A DNA stretch of 64,000 bases from JAFAXD01 sp963816775 (GCA_963816775.1 CAWFLX010000044.1:32485-96484), one strand, 5' to 3'; shown: positions 33,301 to 43,998, numbered from the stretch's first letter. The notes: a model not told the origin generated them from the letters alone. Numbers and translations are program-made.

Positions 33301-35177
33301 CTGGTGTTGGCGACATGTCGGGCGACGTCTTTGGCAACGGCATGCTGCGCGAGCGCACGATCCGGCTGGTCGCCGCTTTCGACCATCGTGACGTCTTCAT
33401 CGATCCGGCTCCGGACCCGGAAAAAAGCTTCGCCGAGCGGAAACGGCTGTTCGAGCTGCCGCAGTCGAGCTGGCAGAGTTACGACAAGTCGCTGATCTCC
33501 GCGGGCGGCGGCGTCTATTCGCGCGCCGCCAAGGAAATCAAGCTGTCGCGCGAGGCGCAAAGCGTGCTCGGCGTCGAGCGCACCAGCGTCACGCCGGCGG
33601 AACTGATCAGCATCATTCTGAAAATGCCGGCCGACCTGTTGTTCTTCGGCGGCATCGGCACCTATGTGCGGGCCTCCTCGGAATCCGACGACGCCGTGGG
33701 CGACCGCGCCAACGATGCGATCCGCGTCACCGGGGCCGACTTGCGCTGCAAAGTGATCGGCGAAGGCGCCAATCTGGGCATGACCCAACGCGGCCGCGTC
33801 GAGGCAGCGTTGCGCGGCGTGCGGCTCAATACCGACGCGATCGACAACTCGGCCGGCGTCAACACGTCCGACGTCGAGGTCAATCTCAAGATCGCGCTCA
33901 GCATTCCGATGCGCGACGGCCGGCTCGCGCGTGACGCCCGCAATCGTCTGCTGGTCGATGTGACCGACCAGGTCGCGCAGTTGGTGTTGCGCGCAAACTA
34001 TCAGCAACCGCTGGCGATCTCGCTCGCCGTCCGCCGCGGCATGGAGGATCTCGGCTTCGAGCAACGCTTGATGCAGACGCTGGAAGCGCGACATCTGCTC
34101 GATCGCGCGGTTGAGTTCCTGCCCGACGACATGGAACTCGCGGAGCGCCGCAACCGCGGTCAGCCGCTCACGCGTCCGGAACTCGCGGTTCTGCTTGCCT
34201 ACGCCAAGCTCGCGCTCAAGGCCGATCTTCTAAGTTCCGCCGTTCCCGACGATCCTTATCTGTCGCGCGAACTCGAGCGCTACTTCCCGTCGGCGATCAC
34301 GCAGCGGTTCCCCGATGCAATCGCCAAGCACCGGCTGCGACGCGAGATCATCGCCACCCAGCTGACCAATTCCATGATCAACCGCGGCGGGCCTTCGCTG
34401 ATCGCGCGCATCGCGGACGCCACTGGCGCCGCGCCCGATCGGATCGCGGCCGCGTTCGCGGTGGTGCGCGAGGGCTTCGAGCTGATGTCGCTTAACGGCG
34501 AGATCGACGCGCTCGACAACGTGGTCCACGGTGACCTGCAGCTTTCACTCTACGCCGAACTGCAGAACCTGCTGCTCGATCGCATGGTCTGGTTCCTGCG
34601 CCACGTCGACCTTACGCAAGGCCTGGCATCGATCATCACGCACTATCGCACCGCCATCGACGAGGTCGCGCTGGCGCTCGATCGGGTGCTGTCCGATGAT
34701 CTTGCGACCGCGCGCATGGCGCGGGTCGAGCGCATGCAGACGGCCGGTGTTCCGGCCGCGCTCGCGCATCGGATCGCCAATCTGCGCGCACTTGCGTCGG
34801 CAACCGACATCGCGCTGGTCGCCGCCCGCACCGCCAAACCGGTGGTCGATGTAGCAGCGACCTACTTCGCGGCCGCGGCGTTCTTCCGCCTCGATCACAT
34901 CGCCGCATCTGCGCGCGAGATCAGGCTGTCGGACTATTTCGACCGGCTGGCCCTCGACCGCGCGGTTGACCAGATCGAGGATGCGCTGCGCCGGCTCACC
35001 GCCGACATGATGAGCGCGGGCGCGCCCGGTCCCGAAGCGGTCGAGCGCTGGGTCGCAGCGCACGCGCAAGACATCGCCCGCACGCGCCAGGCGGTGCACG
35101 AGATCGCAACCTCGGGGCTGACGCTTTCGAAGCTCACGGTGGTCGCGGGCATGCTGGGCGATCTGGCGCAGGTGTAA
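30354..35177 (+). CDS. NAD-dependent glutamate dehydrogenase, large (180-kDa) type
   Basis: A 1,607-residue enzyme that oxidises glutamate to 2-oxoglutarate and ammonia with NAD. This giant class is typical of alphaproteobacteria, Pseudomonas and actinobacteria. N-terminal ACT-like regulatory parts (KPISVVEIVNDDMPFLVDSV, HPVINVTRDADG) precede the catalytic core, where GPVARGGIRWSDRPQDFRTE and NAVIVPVGAKGGFVPKRL hold the substrate-binding lysines, and VVAGVGDMSGDVFGNGML is the nucleotide-binding part. The helical C-terminal domain ends TVVAGMLGDLAQV. The ATG at 30354 follows GGAG; an upstream in-frame start at 30123 overlaps the cytochrome gene on the other strand and is rejected. Confidence 0.96.
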   Translation: MIDGSADRKSITGSDDQMVALLDELGGQEEFAAALFGGVAPEDLARYQPSELAALAASAWVFLSRRTAGEPKIRISDPQLPRRDGGKPISVVEIVNDDMPFLVDSVLAALAERKIDVLLVAHPVINVTRDADGRLLAFRAHAPLKARESFIHLHVERIAEERERDEIIAALGEVLAEVRRAVMDWKPMLARTGDLIADLKRNPPALPPEEISEAVAFLEWLIADNFTFLGMREYLLTGDQQFEPVHESDLGVLRHRAMRVLHRGHELIAVTPEILAFLQEPKALIITKSNVRSHVHRQVYMDYVGVKRHDAQGRLIGESRIIGLFTSTAYTRSARSIPYLRRKLEAVVHRAGFSPEGHSSKALVNVLETYPRDELFQIDEQQLYEFALAILYLGERPRVRVLPRYDRFDRFVSVLVYVPRSRYDSTVQVAIGKHLVEVFEGHLSAVQPYYLEGPLVRAHFIIGRRHGVTPKVASQALETAVEAIIRTWTDGFIEEMNRAYDPARARALVQRYGEAFSAAYREAYPPEVAVRDVRVFESVSADRPLAVEFRHHHDNREGGDALKVWSYARPIPLSERVPVLENMGFRVVDEHTYHVALAGPDAPDFWLHDMMLRHAEDGAAIDIEALKSKLSAGFLMVMRNGAENDGYNALILRAGLGWRDVALVRAISRYMRQIRIPFSQDYMWATLAKHAALAERIVALFHARFALAPGVTNEQRAANEQAIAADIEARLQKVESLDEDRILRRFVNAVTAALRTNFYQLGPDGLPLDVIAIKFESHRLDAMPLPRPLYEIFVYSPRVEGIHLRFGPVARGGIRWSDRPQDFRTEILGLGKAQQVKNAVIVPVGAKGGFVPKRLMKAGVKLDRDAVQAEGVATYKILIDTLLDLTDNIGPDGVIPPPNVVRYDGDDPYLVVAADKGTATFSDIANGIAQEHGFWLDDAFASGGSAGYDHKKMGITARGAWEAVKRHFREMNVDIGKTPFVVAGVGDMSGDVFGNGMLRERTIRLVAAFDHRDVFIDPAPDPEKSFAERKRLFELPQSSWQSYDKSLISAGGGVYSRAAKEIKLSREAQSVLGVERTSVTPAELISIILKMPADLLFFGGIGTYVRASSESDDAVGDRANDAIRVTGADLRCKVIGEGANLGMTQRGRVEAALRGVRLNTDAIDNSAGVNTSDVEVNLKIALSIPMRDGRLARDARNRLLVDVTDQVAQLVLRANYQQPLAISLAVRRGMEDLGFEQRLMQTLEARHLLDRAVEFLPDDMELAERRNRGQPLTRPELAVLLAYAKLALKADLLSSAVPDDPYLSRELERYFPSAITQRFPDAIAKHRLRREIIATQLTNSMINRGGPSLIARIADATGAAPDRIAAAFAVVREGFELMSLNGEIDALDNVVHGDLQLSLYAELQNLLLDRMVWFLRHVDLTQGLASIITHYRTAIDEVALALDRVLSDDLATARMARVERMQTAGVPAALAHRIANLRALASATDIALVAARTAKPVVDVAATYFAAAAFFRLDHIAASAREIRLSDYFDRLALDRAVDQIEDALRRLTADMMSAGAPGPEAVERWVAAHAQDIARTRQAVHEIATSGLTLSKLTVVAGMLGDLAQV

Positions 35178-35194
35178 CCGGCTGCCTAGTTCGC

Positions 35195-35276
35195 AGGATA
35201 GGTTGAGCGGAGCGAAACCCATCACTTGCCGCGGCGAAGCAAAAGCGATGGGTTTCGCAAGAGCTCAACCGATCCT
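35195..35276. repeat. Long inverted repeat between convergent genes
   Basis: AGGATAGGTTGAGCGGAGC and AAACCCATC on the left pair with GATGGGTTT and AGCTCAACCGATCCT on the right, around a loop with GCCGCGGCG. A large GC-rich hairpin between gdh (ending 35177) and purH (ending 35285), suited to terminate transcription from both sides. It resembles intergenic palindromes seen often in Bradyrhizobium-type genomes and differs in sequence from the CTAG family. Confidence 0.75.
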
Positions 35277-35284
35277 ACGGCGCC

Positions 35285-36874
35285 TCAATGCCGGAAGTGA
35301 CGTACTCCGGTGAACACCATGGCGACTCCGTGATCGTCCGCGGCTTTGATCACCTCGTCGTCGCGCATTGAACCGCCCGGCTGGATCACCGCGGTAGCGC
35401 CGGCCTCGATTGCGACCAGGAGACCGTCGGCGAACGGAAAGAACGCATCGGAGGCGACCACGGCCCCGCGCGTCGCCGGCTCGCGCGCGCCGGCGACGTT
35501 GGCGGCGTCCTCCGCCTTGCGAGCGGCGATGCGGGCGGAATCGATCCGGCTCATCTGTCCGGCGCCGATGCCGACCGTGGCGCCGTCCTTCGCGTAGACG
35601 ATTGTGTTCGACTTCACGTGCTTCGCCACCCGGAATGCGAAGCGCAGATCGGCAAGCTCGCGCGCGCTTGGGGCCCGCCGCGTCACCGTGCGCAGCTGCA
35701 TCTCATCGACGCTCGCGTTATCGCGCGACTGGACCAGGAGGCCGCCGGCGACCGTCTTGGCGGTGAGACCGCGCGCGCGCGGATCCGGAACGCCGTCTGC
35801 AAGCAGCAGCCGGAGGTTCTTTTTGGCGCCGACGATCGCGATCGCCTCATCGTTTGCCGCCGGCGCGATGATGACTTCGGTGAAGATTTCGGTGATGGCG
35901 CGGGCGGCGTCGGCATCAAGCGGGCGGTTGAGCGCCACGATCCCGCCGAAGGCCGAGACCGGATCGCACGCGAGCGCCTTGCGATAGGCCTCGATCAGGT
36001 CGCCGCCCTCGGCGACCCCGCACGGGTTGGCATGCTTGATGATCGCGCAGGCCGCGATGCGCGCCGGATCGAATTCGGCGACGCATTCATAGGCCGCATC
36101 GGTGTCGTTGATATTGTTGTAGGAGAGCTGCTTGCCCTGGACCTGACGCGCGCTCGCGACCCCGAACCGCCGCTCGGGCGCGCGATAGAACGCCGCGGTC
36201 TGGTGCGGGTTTTCGCCGTAGCGCAGCGCCTCGATCAGCCGCCCGCCGAACGCGCGAAAGATCGGGGCGTCGTCGCCAAGCTCAGCCGCGAACCAGTTGG
36301 AAATCGCGGCGTCGTAGGCGGCGGTGCGCGCATACGCCTTGGCGGCGAGCTTCTTGCGAAGCGCGAGCGTGGTTCCGCCGTGCTGATCGATCTCCGCCAG
36401 CACCGCCGCGTAATCGTTTGGCTCGACAACGACCGCGACGCCGGCGTGGTTTTTGGCCGCCGCCCGGATCATGGCCGGGCCGCCGATATCGATGTTCTCG
36501 ATGCACTCGTCAAAGCCGGCGCCTTTGGCGACGGTCGCCTCGAACGGATAGAGATTGACCACCAGGAGATCGATCGGCGCAATGCCGTGCGTCGCCATGG
36601 CGAGTTCATGGGCCTCGTTGCCGCGCACCGCCAGCAGCGCGCCGTGCACCTTCGGGTGCAGGGTCTTGACTCGCCCGTCCATCATTTCGGGAAAGCCCGT
36701 TAAATCAGAGACGTCGCGTACCGTGAGGCCGGCGTCGGCCAATGCGCGGCTCGTTCCGCCGGTCGAGATCAATTCAATTCCGAGATTCGCCAGTGCGCGC
36801 GCGAATTCGATCAGGCCCGATTTGTCGGACACCGACAGGAGCGCGCGGGCGACGCGGTGAGGCTGCTCGGCCAT
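35285..36874 (-). CDS. purH: Bifunctional AICAR transformylase / IMP cyclohydrolase
   Basis: A 529-residue enzyme for the last two steps of IMP synthesis. N-terminal cyclohydrolase domain (MGS-like): ALLSVSDKSGLIEFARALA, LISTGGTSRALADAGL, TGFPEMMDGRVKTLHPKVHG, NLYPFEATVAKG. C-terminal transformylase domain: LRYGENPHQTAAFYR, QGKQLSYNNINDTDAA, the catalytic Lys-His pair in CAIIKHANPCGVAEG, SDAFFPFADGL and IQPGGSMRDDEVIKAAD. Complete and ordinary. It is downstream of the heparinase-like gene on the same strand. Confidence 0.97.
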   Translation of the reverse strand: MAEQPHRVARALLSVSDKSGLIEFARALANLGIELISTGGTSRALADAGLTVRDVSDLTGFPEMMDGRVKTLHPKVHGALLAVRGNEAHELAMATHGIAPIDLLVVNLYPFEATVAKGAGFDECIENIDIGGPAMIRAAAKNHAGVAVVVEPNDYAAVLAEIDQHGGTTLALRKKLAAKAYARTAAYDAAISNWFAAELGDDAPIFRAFGGRLIEALRYGENPHQTAAFYRAPERRFGVASARQVQGKQLSYNNINDTDAAYECVAEFDPARIAACAIIKHANPCGVAEGGDLIEAYRKALACDPVSAFGGIVALNRPLDADAARAITEIFTEVIIAPAANDEAIAIVGAKKNLRLLLADGVPDPRARGLTAKTVAGGLLVQSRDNASVDEMQLRTVTRRAPSARELADLRFAFRVAKHVKSNTIVYAKDGATVGIGAGQMSRIDSARIAARKAEDAANVAGAREPATRGAVVASDAFFPFADGLLVAIEAGATAVIQPGGSMRDDEVIKAADDHGVAMVFTGVRHFRH

Positions 36875-36951
36875 GGCCGGCGTTTGCTAGCACAGACCCG
36901 CGGCGAAGTCGTCGCGCGGCGCGACGCATCCACAGGTCGACCGATCAATAC

Positions 36952-38709
36952 TTACCCCAGATCGAGCGGCAGTTCCGGCTCGTCGCCACGGCTGCGGCGC
37001 GCGCCCGTCGGCGGCGGCGTATGGCTCAGCGTCCAGCGCACGTTCGGTATGTCGCGGGCATGGCCACGCACGACGATCTGAGACGTGCGGCGTGCACCTT
37101 CCTGTCCGCCCAGGAACACGCCGTCCTCGATCTCAGCCATGTCGTCGTATGCGTGAAAGTTCCACACGTCCTTGTTGGGCAGGATCAGCATCACGCCGTG
37201 TCCGTCCGCGATCCGGTTTGCCCGGATTGCCGGGTGCAGATGAAAGCGCACGGCAAATTCGTCGGCGACCTTCTCGGGGATCGTGTCGCCCTTGGCCGGA
37301 AGAAACATGTCCTCGCCGTCGAGCCGGTTGCCGTCCGGCGACAGGATGACGGAACGCTGGTGCACGACCTGAAACCGGTTGGCGTATCCGTCGTGGGTCG
37401 CGCGTACGATTTCGCCCTCCTCGATGGTTTCGCGCTCCAACGGCACCTTGGTCGGGCCCGACACGATCGGGTTGCTCTGCGGCCGGCGTCCGGCGCCTGA
37501 CGCGGCGAACCGGCACGAGGATGTGTCGTTGAAAGTTACGGTCGAATGCGCGGCGGTCATGCGGGCGTGCTCGCGCCAGTCATCCTTGCCGGTGCCGGGC
37601 ATCCCGCAATTGACAATGATGCGTTGCCCTTTGTGCGAGAGCTCGAACGCCAAGCATCCGGCGTGCGCCTGCATGCTCATCTCGAACGGCGGCGGCCGCC
37701 CGGTGTCGATCAGCATCACGCTGTTGCCGGCCTCAATGCGCTGGTAGCCGGAATGGACCGCGTTGGAGACCGGTGCGCCGCGCGCATCGTCGCAGGCGAG
37801 CAGGGTCGCGAGCAGATCGGGCTGGGTCGGGCCCATGCCGTTGAATAGCGCAAACGTTCCGTCCGTGTGCCGGAAAAAGCGCAACATCGGCATCATCCGG
37901 TCGATCGCGTTGAGCAGCGCCGCGGGGGGCGCGACGTTGCGCGCCGAGTACGCCTGGCTGAGCGGCAACAGATCGAGCAGCAGCTCGATCAGGGCGCCCG
38001 GATTGCGGCTGGCGTGGCCACCGTCCGGCAGGATCTGGCGCTCGAGCTCATTGGTGAGTTGGCGGGTGGCCTTGTTGAGATAGCGCAACTGGCCCGAGAT
38101 GCAGAGCGCCGCATAGACCAAAGCGATGCGGGTCTGAAGCCGCTGTACGCCGTCGCGGGTGTCGCCGGCGGTGCTGCGCAGGTACCGGACCTGACGGGTG
38201 AGGCTTTTGAGGAAACGGCGATAGAAGCGGACGTCGGAGTCGTCGAGGATCAATGTCGCCTGGCTGAGCCAGGAGATCAGGCGGCGGGTGACGACCTCCG
38301 GATACCAGGCCGGCGGCCCGAGCGAGTTTTGCAGGCCGATCCATTCGTCGACGAGTGAGCGGGCGTTGGCGCGGGTGATTGCTGACTCGGCGGCACGCAA
38401 ATGGCGTAGCCAGCCAAAGCCGTGCAGGGCTTCGGCCCATTCACCCGAGGGTGACAGCATCTCGAACGGCGAACGGCCGTCGCAGATCACGACCTTGCTG
38501 GCAAATGCAAAACGGCTCGCATAGATTTCGGCGGCACGGGTTGGATCGGCGGTGCGAACATCCTGGGGCGCGATCACCAGGCGGTCGCCGCGTCCCGGCA
38601 GGGTCGGCATCCGCAGGAAACGGGCGGGCCAGCCGATGATGCGGCTGGCAGCGCGGCGCACCGTCAGCATCAATAGCTTGCTGCGGTCCACGATCGCCCC
38701 CGGGGACAT
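36952..38709 (-). CDS. Heparinase II/III-family protein
   Basis: A 585-residue protein: an N-terminal alpha/alpha-toroid-like region (IGWPARFLRMPTLPGRG, FGWLRHLRAAESAITRANAR, GGHASRNPGALIELLLDLLP) and a C-terminal beta-rich Hepar_II_III domain (HAGCLAFELSHKGQRIIVNCG, AAHSTVTFNDTSSCRF, HDGYANRFQVVHQRSVILS). Homologues in Rhizobiales lie next to rsmB and purH as here. They are annotated as polysaccharide lyases of heparin type, but their true substrate is unknown and no signal peptide is clear. The ATG at 38709 is chosen; an in-frame extension to 38865 has no ribosome-binding site. Confidence 0.85.
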   Translation of the reverse strand: MSPGAIVDRSKLLMLTVRRAASRIIGWPARFLRMPTLPGRGDRLVIAPQDVRTADPTRAAEIYASRFAFASKVVICDGRSPFEMLSPSGEWAEALHGFGWLRHLRAAESAITRANARSLVDEWIGLQNSLGPPAWYPEVVTRRLISWLSQATLILDDSDVRFYRRFLKSLTRQVRYLRSTAGDTRDGVQRLQTRIALVYAALCISGQLRYLNKATRQLTNELERQILPDGGHASRNPGALIELLLDLLPLSQAYSARNVAPPAALLNAIDRMMPMLRFFRHTDGTFALFNGMGPTQPDLLATLLACDDARGAPVSNAVHSGYQRIEAGNSVMLIDTGRPPPFEMSMQAHAGCLAFELSHKGQRIIVNCGMPGTGKDDWREHARMTAAHSTVTFNDTSSCRFAASGAGRRPQSNPIVSGPTKVPLERETIEEGEIVRATHDGYANRFQVVHQRSVILSPDGNRLDGEDMFLPAKGDTIPEKVADEFAVRFHLHPAIRANRIADGHGVMLILPNKDVWNFHAYDDMAEIEDGVFLGGQEGARRTSQIVVRGHARDIPNVRWTLSHTPPPTGARRSRGDEPELPLDLG

Positions 38710-38899
38710 GGACTCTGGCCTTCGTTCGAGCACGTTCACCACTGTAACGACCTGATTCGGCGCCGCAGAGAGTAGTAAGACATTAACCTTAACGCAGTTT
38801 TGGCTTTCGGCTTGGGGATCGAACGACTTAGCACCCTCGTCCGGGCGCGAGGACGGTCGTGACACCGGTTAAAGTGGAGACCAAAACTTGGTTCAACCG

Positions 38900-40234
38900 T
38901 CACACGCGGACCAGCCGAACCGCGTAGAACCCGTCGAGCCCGGCGAGGCGCGGGTCGGGCGCTGGAAAATGGGTTGGCAGCGTACGCAACTCGCCGGCGG
39001 GCGTTAGGAGTTCGCCCTGGCCCGCAACCTCCGCAGGGTCGACCGGCCGACGCCGCACGCGCGGCTCGCGGGCGAGAAAATCCGCGATCAAGGCCTCGCC
39101 CTCCTCCGGTTCGAGCGAGCAGGTGCAAAACACGATCGTCGCGCCCGGCCGGGTCAGGTTGACCGCATGGTCCAGCAGCCGGACCTGCAGGCTGGTCAAG
39201 CCGGGGAAATCGGCCTCTTGCTTGAGCCAGGCAATGTCCGGGTGGCGCCGGATCGTCCCGGTCGAGGAGCAAGGCGCGTCGATCAGGACGCCATCGAACG
39301 GACCGGCCGCCAGCGTCGCGGCGTCGGCCTGGACAATGTCGGCCGCAAGCGACAGGCGCGCGAGATTCTCGCGCACCCGCTCGAGGCGCGCCGGCGACCG
39401 GTCGACGGCGGTGACTTGCGCACCCAGGCACGCCAGCTGGGCGGTCTTGCCGCCCGGCGCGGCGCACAGGTCCGCAACCGCGCGGCCGCGCACGTCGCCG
39501 AACAGCCGCACCGGCAGCGCGGCCGCGGCGTCCTGCACCCACCAGGCGCCCTCGTCATAACCCGGAAGCTGCGGCACCGGCCCGTGCGGGATCAGCCGCA
39601 CCGAACCGGTCGGCAGTACGTTGCCGCCAAGGCGCGCCGCCCAGGCCTCGGGGTCGGACTTGACGGTGAGATCAAGGGCTGGTTCGGCGCGGTTGGCGAG
39701 CGCAATCGCGCGCGCCACATCGGTCCCATAGTGGTGGGTCCAGCGCTCCATCAGCCAAGAGGGCGTATCGAGCAGGATCGTGTCGACCGCGCCGAGCATG
39801 TCGGCGCCCTGGCGCGCGATCCGCCGCAACACCGCGTTGGCGAGCTTGCTGTAGCGCGCCGCGTGGCGGTCGGCCCGAACGAGACGCACCGACAAATCGA
39901 CCGCCGCGTGGTCGGGAACGTCGAGAAACAGGATCTGCGTGGCCCCGACCAGCAGGGCGGACTCGACCCGCGGCGCTTCCTTCGGCAAGCCACGATCGAG
40001 ACACTGATCGAGCAGGTAACGGAGCGATCCCAGCCGGCGCAGCGCGGTGGCCACGATATGGCGCACCAGCGCGCGGTCGCGGTCGGCGAGCGCGTCGAGC
40101 CCAGCCGGGGCCTGCCGGCCATCGAGCAACTCGTCGAGCGCACGGCGCCGGCGCAGCACGCCATCCAGGATGTCGGCGGCGATGCGCCGGGCCGGCAAGC
40201 CCGGAGCCTCCGATTGGACGGCCGTCTCGATCAT
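38900..40234 (-). CDS. rsmB: 16S rRNA (cytosine-967 C5)-methyltransferase RsmB
   Basis: A 444-residue enzyme that methylates C967 in 16S rRNA. The N-terminal NusB-like RNA-binding domain (about 15-145) includes LVRHIVATALRRLGSLRYLL and FLDVPDHAAVDLSVRLVR. The SAM domain contains VADLCAAPGGKTAQLACLGA, DAPCSSTGTIRRHPDIAW (proton-abstracting/second Cys motif) and FCTCSLEPEEGEALI with the catalytic Cys. Both motif cysteines are intact. It lies 190 nt upstream of the heparinase-like gene and 46 nt downstream of htpX, same strand. Confidence 0.94.
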   Translation of the reverse strand: MIETAVQSEAPGLPARRIAADILDGVLRRRRALDELLDGRQAPAGLDALADRDRALVRHIVATALRRLGSLRYLLDQCLDRGLPKEAPRVESALLVGATQILFLDVPDHAAVDLSVRLVRADRHAARYSKLANAVLRRIARQGADMLGAVDTILLDTPSWLMERWTHHYGTDVARAIALANRAEPALDLTVKSDPEAWAARLGGNVLPTGSVRLIPHGPVPQLPGYDEGAWWVQDAAAALPVRLFGDVRGRAVADLCAAPGGKTAQLACLGAQVTAVDRSPARLERVRENLARLSLAADIVQADAATLAAGPFDGVLIDAPCSSTGTIRRHPDIAWLKQEADFPGLTSLQVRLLDHAVNLTRPGATIVFCTCSLEPEEGEALIADFLAREPRVRRRPVDPAEVAGQGELLTPAGELRTLPTHFPAPDPRLAGLDGFYAVRLVRV

Positions 40235-40280
40235 CGGGCTAGCAACCGCGCCCGTGCGGCCGCGTCAATGCTTGAAACGC

Positions 40281-41204
40281 TCACCCCCAGGGACCGCGGC
40301 GAGCGTTGCCCCAAGGTCCGGACGGCCGGGCTTGCGGCGCGGCATCTTGCCCTCGCTGTCCCATGCGGGCCGCGATCTCGCGCAGTGCGGCGATGCGGTT
40401 CTCGGTCGCCGGATGGGTGGCGAACAGATTGTCCATGCGCGCGCCCGAGAGTGGGTTGATGATGAAGAGGTGCGCGGTCGCCGGATGCTGCTCGGCGTCC
40501 GGGTTCTCGATCTGGTGCGCGGCGTTGTCGATGCGCGCCAGCGCGGCAGCGAGCGCCAGCGGACGGCCGCTGATCCGTGCCCCCATCTCGTCGGCGCCAT
40601 ACTCGCGCGTGCGGCTGATCGCCATCTGCACCAGCATGGCGGCGATCGGGGCGAGAATCACCATGGCGAGCGTGCCGATGATTCCCATGCCGTTGTTGCT
40701 GTCGCGGTTGCCGCCGAAAAACAGGCCGAACTGCGCCAGCATGGAAATCGCGCCGGCGATCGTGGCCGTGATCGTCATGGTGAGCGTATCGTGGTTCTTG
40801 ATGTGGGCGAGCTCGTGCGCGATCACGCCGGCGATTTCGTCCTCGCTCAGCATCTGCAACAACCCGGTGGTCACTGCCACCGCGGCGTGTTGCGGATTGC
40901 GCCCGGTTGCGAATGCGTTCGGTTGCGGATTGTCCATGAGAAAGACACGCGGCATCGGCAACCCGGCGCGGGCCGCGAGTTCGCCAACGATTCGATAGAG
41001 CTCGGGCGCGCCGCGCGCGTCGACTTCGTGCGCGCCATGCATCGACAGCACGAGGCTGTCGGCATTCCAGTAGGCAACGAAATTCATCGCGGCGGCGATG
41101 ACAAGCGCGATCATCGCGCCGCTCTGGCCGCCGATCAGGAAGCCGACGCCCATGAATAGGGCAGTCAGACCTGCCAGCAGGATTGCGGTGCGCAAATAAT
41201 TCAT
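40281..41204 (-). CDS. htpX: Membrane zinc metalloprotease HtpX
   Basis: A 307-residue heat-shock protease of the inner membrane that helps clear damaged membrane proteins. Two N-terminal helices (AILLAGLTALFMGVGFLIGG, AMIALVIAAAMNFVAYW), the zinc motif HELAH at 130-134 (VIAHELAHIKNHD), two further helices, and the third ligand region SRTREYGADEMGA. The ATG at 41204 directly follows a perfect 12-bp hairpin (41208-41237) that contains the only Shine-Dalgarno-like bases, suggesting control at translation. Confidence 0.95.
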   Translation of the reverse strand: MNYLRTAILLAGLTALFMGVGFLIGGQSGAMIALVIAAAMNFVAYWNADSLVLSMHGAHEVDARGAPELYRIVGELAARAGLPMPRVFLMDNPQPNAFATGRNPQHAAVAVTTGLLQMLSEDEIAGVIAHELAHIKNHDTLTMTITATIAGAISMLAQFGLFFGGNRDSNNGMGIIGTLAMVILAPIAAMLVQMAISRTREYGADEMGARISGRPLALAAALARIDNAAHQIENPDAEQHPATAHLFIINPLSGARMDNLFATHPATENRIAALREIAARMGQRGQDAAPQARPSGPWGNARRGPWG

Positions 41205-41207
41205 AGG

Positions 41208-41237
41208 TCTCTCGGGGGCTTTGTGGCCCCCGAGAGA
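41208..41237 (-). promoter_or_regulatory. Hairpin directly upstream of the htpX start codon
   Basis: On the minus strand TCTCTCGGGGGC, loop CACAAA, GCCCCCGAGAGA, then CCT and the htpX ATG. The helix is 12 bp without mismatch. Its 3' arm carries GAGAGA, the only Shine-Dalgarno-like bases before the start codon. It could be a translational control hairpin, or the terminator of the upstream L,D-transpeptidase (52 nt away), although no U-tract follows. Confidence 0.55.
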
Positions 41238-41289
41238 TGGGAAAGTGCAGGGGACGGCGCAATATGCGGCTATCGCGCCTTACCTGGGT

Positions 41290-41808
41290 TCAGCGCGTCA
41301 CCACCACCGTGGTGCCGACGCCGACCCGACCGAACAGGTCCATGATGTCCGCATTTTGCATGCGGATGCAGCCGTGCGACACGAAGCCGCCGATCGAGCC
41401 GGGGGCGTTGGTGCCGTGGATCGCATACTCGCCGCCCATGAGGGTCATTGCGGCGGCACCCATCGGGTTCTTCGGCGAGCCACCCGGAATGACGTCGGGC
41501 AACGACGGCTTTTCACGCTTGATCATCGCGGGCGGAGACCACGCTGGGCGCACAAACTTGCCGCTGATCATGGTGGTGCCCTGCCACTGCATACCGGCAG
41601 TACCGACGCCGACCGGATAGCGGAGCGCTTGTCCGCCGCCAAGAACGTAGTAGAGGCGGCGCTCGTTGGTGTGGATGACGATCGTGCCGGCGCCATAGGC
41701 GCCGTTGAAGTTAACGACTTCACGCGCAGACGCCGGCGCCGAAGAGACGACACCAGCCACCGGCACCGCGGCAAGCAATGCCGCGAACCAGAGTACAGTC
41801 TTTTTCAT
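41290..41808 (-). CDS. Secreted L,D-transpeptidase (YkuD domain)
   Basis: A 172-residue exported enzyme with a clear signal peptide (MKKTVLWFAALLAAVPVAGV, cleavage near ASA). The YkuD catalytic motif is complete: EYAIHGTNAPGSIGGFVSHGCIRMQNADIMDLF, with the catalytic Cys in SHGCIRM. Such enzymes cross-link peptidoglycan 3-3 or attach outer-membrane proteins to it. The ATG at 41808 is fixed by the signal peptide. It lies upstream of htpX and has two direct repeats 20 bp apart in its 5' region. It is distinct from the other family member at 5323-5871. Confidence 0.92.
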   Translation of the reverse strand: MKKTVLWFAALLAAVPVAGVVSSAPASAREVVNFNGAYGAGTIVIHTNERRLYYVLGGGQALRYPVGVGTAGMQWQGTTMISGKFVRPAWSPPAMIKREKPSLPDVIPGGSPKNPMGAAAMTLMGGEYAIHGTNAPGSIGGFVSHGCIRMQNADIMDLFGRVGVGTTVVVTR

Positions 41809-41948
41809 GATGTTCCCCGCCAATTGCTGATTGGGTGGTGATTCCGAGCGGAGACTGGACGATAAGGAAATGTGAACCAAAATTGGTTGCAGAAATATCG
41901 CACTCGTCGGGAATCGTACCAAATCCGACCTATACGAAGGTTGGGAGG

Positions 41949-41978
41949 AGTTGTACGTGGGTGGAATTAGTTGTACGT
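41949..41978. promoter_or_regulatory. Two direct repeats, 20-bp period, upstream of the L,D-transpeptidase
   Basis: AGTTGTACGT occurs at 41949-41958 and again at 41969-41978, so the copies lie exactly two helical turns apart. They are about 140 nt upstream of the transpeptidase start in a 237-nt gap. The spacing suits binding of a dimeric regulator on one DNA face; no regulator is known. Confidence 0.4.
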
Positions 41979-42045
41979 AGTTGTTGTTCAAGGCGGCTGA
42001 CCGCCCTGAAACTCCCTCTTCCGATCCGGGCGCAGGCGCTGCCGA

Positions 42046-43998
<1,953 letters not shown>

